From positions 1-22,208 of the forward strand of contig JANOQM010000049.1 of NCBI GenBank assembly GCA_031422295.1: 22,208 nt of DNA, written 5' to 3'. Within the stretch, counting starts at the first letter, position 1. Each line of letters begins with the position of its first letter. A model generated the notes under the pieces. The model ran no database searches. It was not told where the DNA came from and worked only from the letters and a program-made list of their open reading frames with translations. The translations under genes were made by a program, and so were the position numbers. Origin of the DNA: JANOMH01 sp031422295. GTDB lineage: Bacteria; Pseudomonadota; Alphaproteobacteria; Rhodobacterales; Rhodobacteraceae. Positions 22,007-22,208 of this stretch are shown here, piece by piece.

Positions 22007-22208
22007 ATGTCCGACCTGATCGAAGAGCCGCCGACCAACGCCCCCGAATACACCGTCTCGGAATTGTCCGGGGCGGTCAAGAAGGTGATCGAGGGCGAGT
22101 TCGGCCTGATAAGGGTGCGCGGCGAGGTCGGGCGGGTGTCGCGGCCGGCCTCGGGGCATCTGTATTTCGACCTCAAGGATGACCGCAACGTCATTGCGGC
22201 GATCTCGT
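22007..22208 (+). CDS. xseA: Exodeoxyribonuclease VII large subunit, N-terminal part
   Basis: Only the first 67 codons are present; the gene runs off the right edge. The translation reads MSDLIEEPPTNAPEYTVSELSGAVKK and continues to the RVRGEVGRVSRPASGHLYFDLKD segment, the N-terminal OB-fold of XseA. With XseB, XseA forms exonuclease VII, which degrades single-stranded DNA. An in-frame ATG lies 27 bases upstream at 21980, but the ATG at 22007 has AAGGT about 8 bases before it and fits the family start better. Confidence 0.93.
   Translation, partial: MSDLIEEPPTNAPEYTVSELSGAVKKVIEGEFGLIRVRGEVGRVSRPASGHLYFDLKDDRNVIAAIS

Overview
The window comes from an alphaproteobacterium, very probably a member of the Rhodobacteraceae (Roseobacter-like). 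The evidence is the gene order (rpoH beside an RluA-type pseudouridine synthase; SUV3-like helicase, S4 protein, fdxA, carD; purD divergent from xseA), the GC-rich codon use, a tRNA-His with A73 and no extra 5' G, and four copies of an intergenic repeat built around GCCTCCGGCGGAGGTATTT. The identification rests on reading the sequence only; no database search was possible.

Region 1 (1-3537) is visibly AT-richer and looks like accessory DNA. It holds the first 27 codons of an IS3-type transposase OrfA running off the left edge, a soluble histidine kinase and response regulator pair on the minus strand, and a compact zinc-ribbon mini-gene on the plus strand with its own promoter, palindrome and terminator. 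A poorly coding stretch ends at the tRNA-His gene (3538-3614), where the normal chromosomal composition begins.

Region 2 (3615-8191) contains a one-TM DUF6476-type protein and a pseudouridine synthase whose start codons overlap head to head. Next come the wreck of a KUP potassium transporter (N- and C-terminal ends joined, middle missing), the heat-shock sigma factor rpoH with a strong terminator, then a Gfo/Idh/MocA oxidoreductase coupled to a DUF4389 membrane protein.

Region 3 (8248-15289) is mostly minus strand: an exported protein of unknown function coupled to an M3 oligoendopeptidase F, and the EXO-LIG half of the known bacterial DNA end-processing cluster (MBL-fold exonuclease plus ATP-dependent ligase). 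An HpcH/HpaI aldolase is divergent from these, followed by an alpha/beta hydrolase and an SCP2-domain protein.

Region 4 (15345-22208) carries a plus-strand series: TPR periplasmic protein, SUV3-like RNA helicase with a long disordered tail, S4-domain RNA-binding protein, seven-iron ferredoxin and CarD. It ends with purD on the minus strand and the start of xseA on the plus strand.

I found no clear new defence or mobile system. The best candidates for a second look are the zinc-ribbon mini-gene, the uniformly oriented intergenic repeat, the overlapping divergent start codons, the rpoH terminator lying in the next gene's leader, and the deleted KUP gene.
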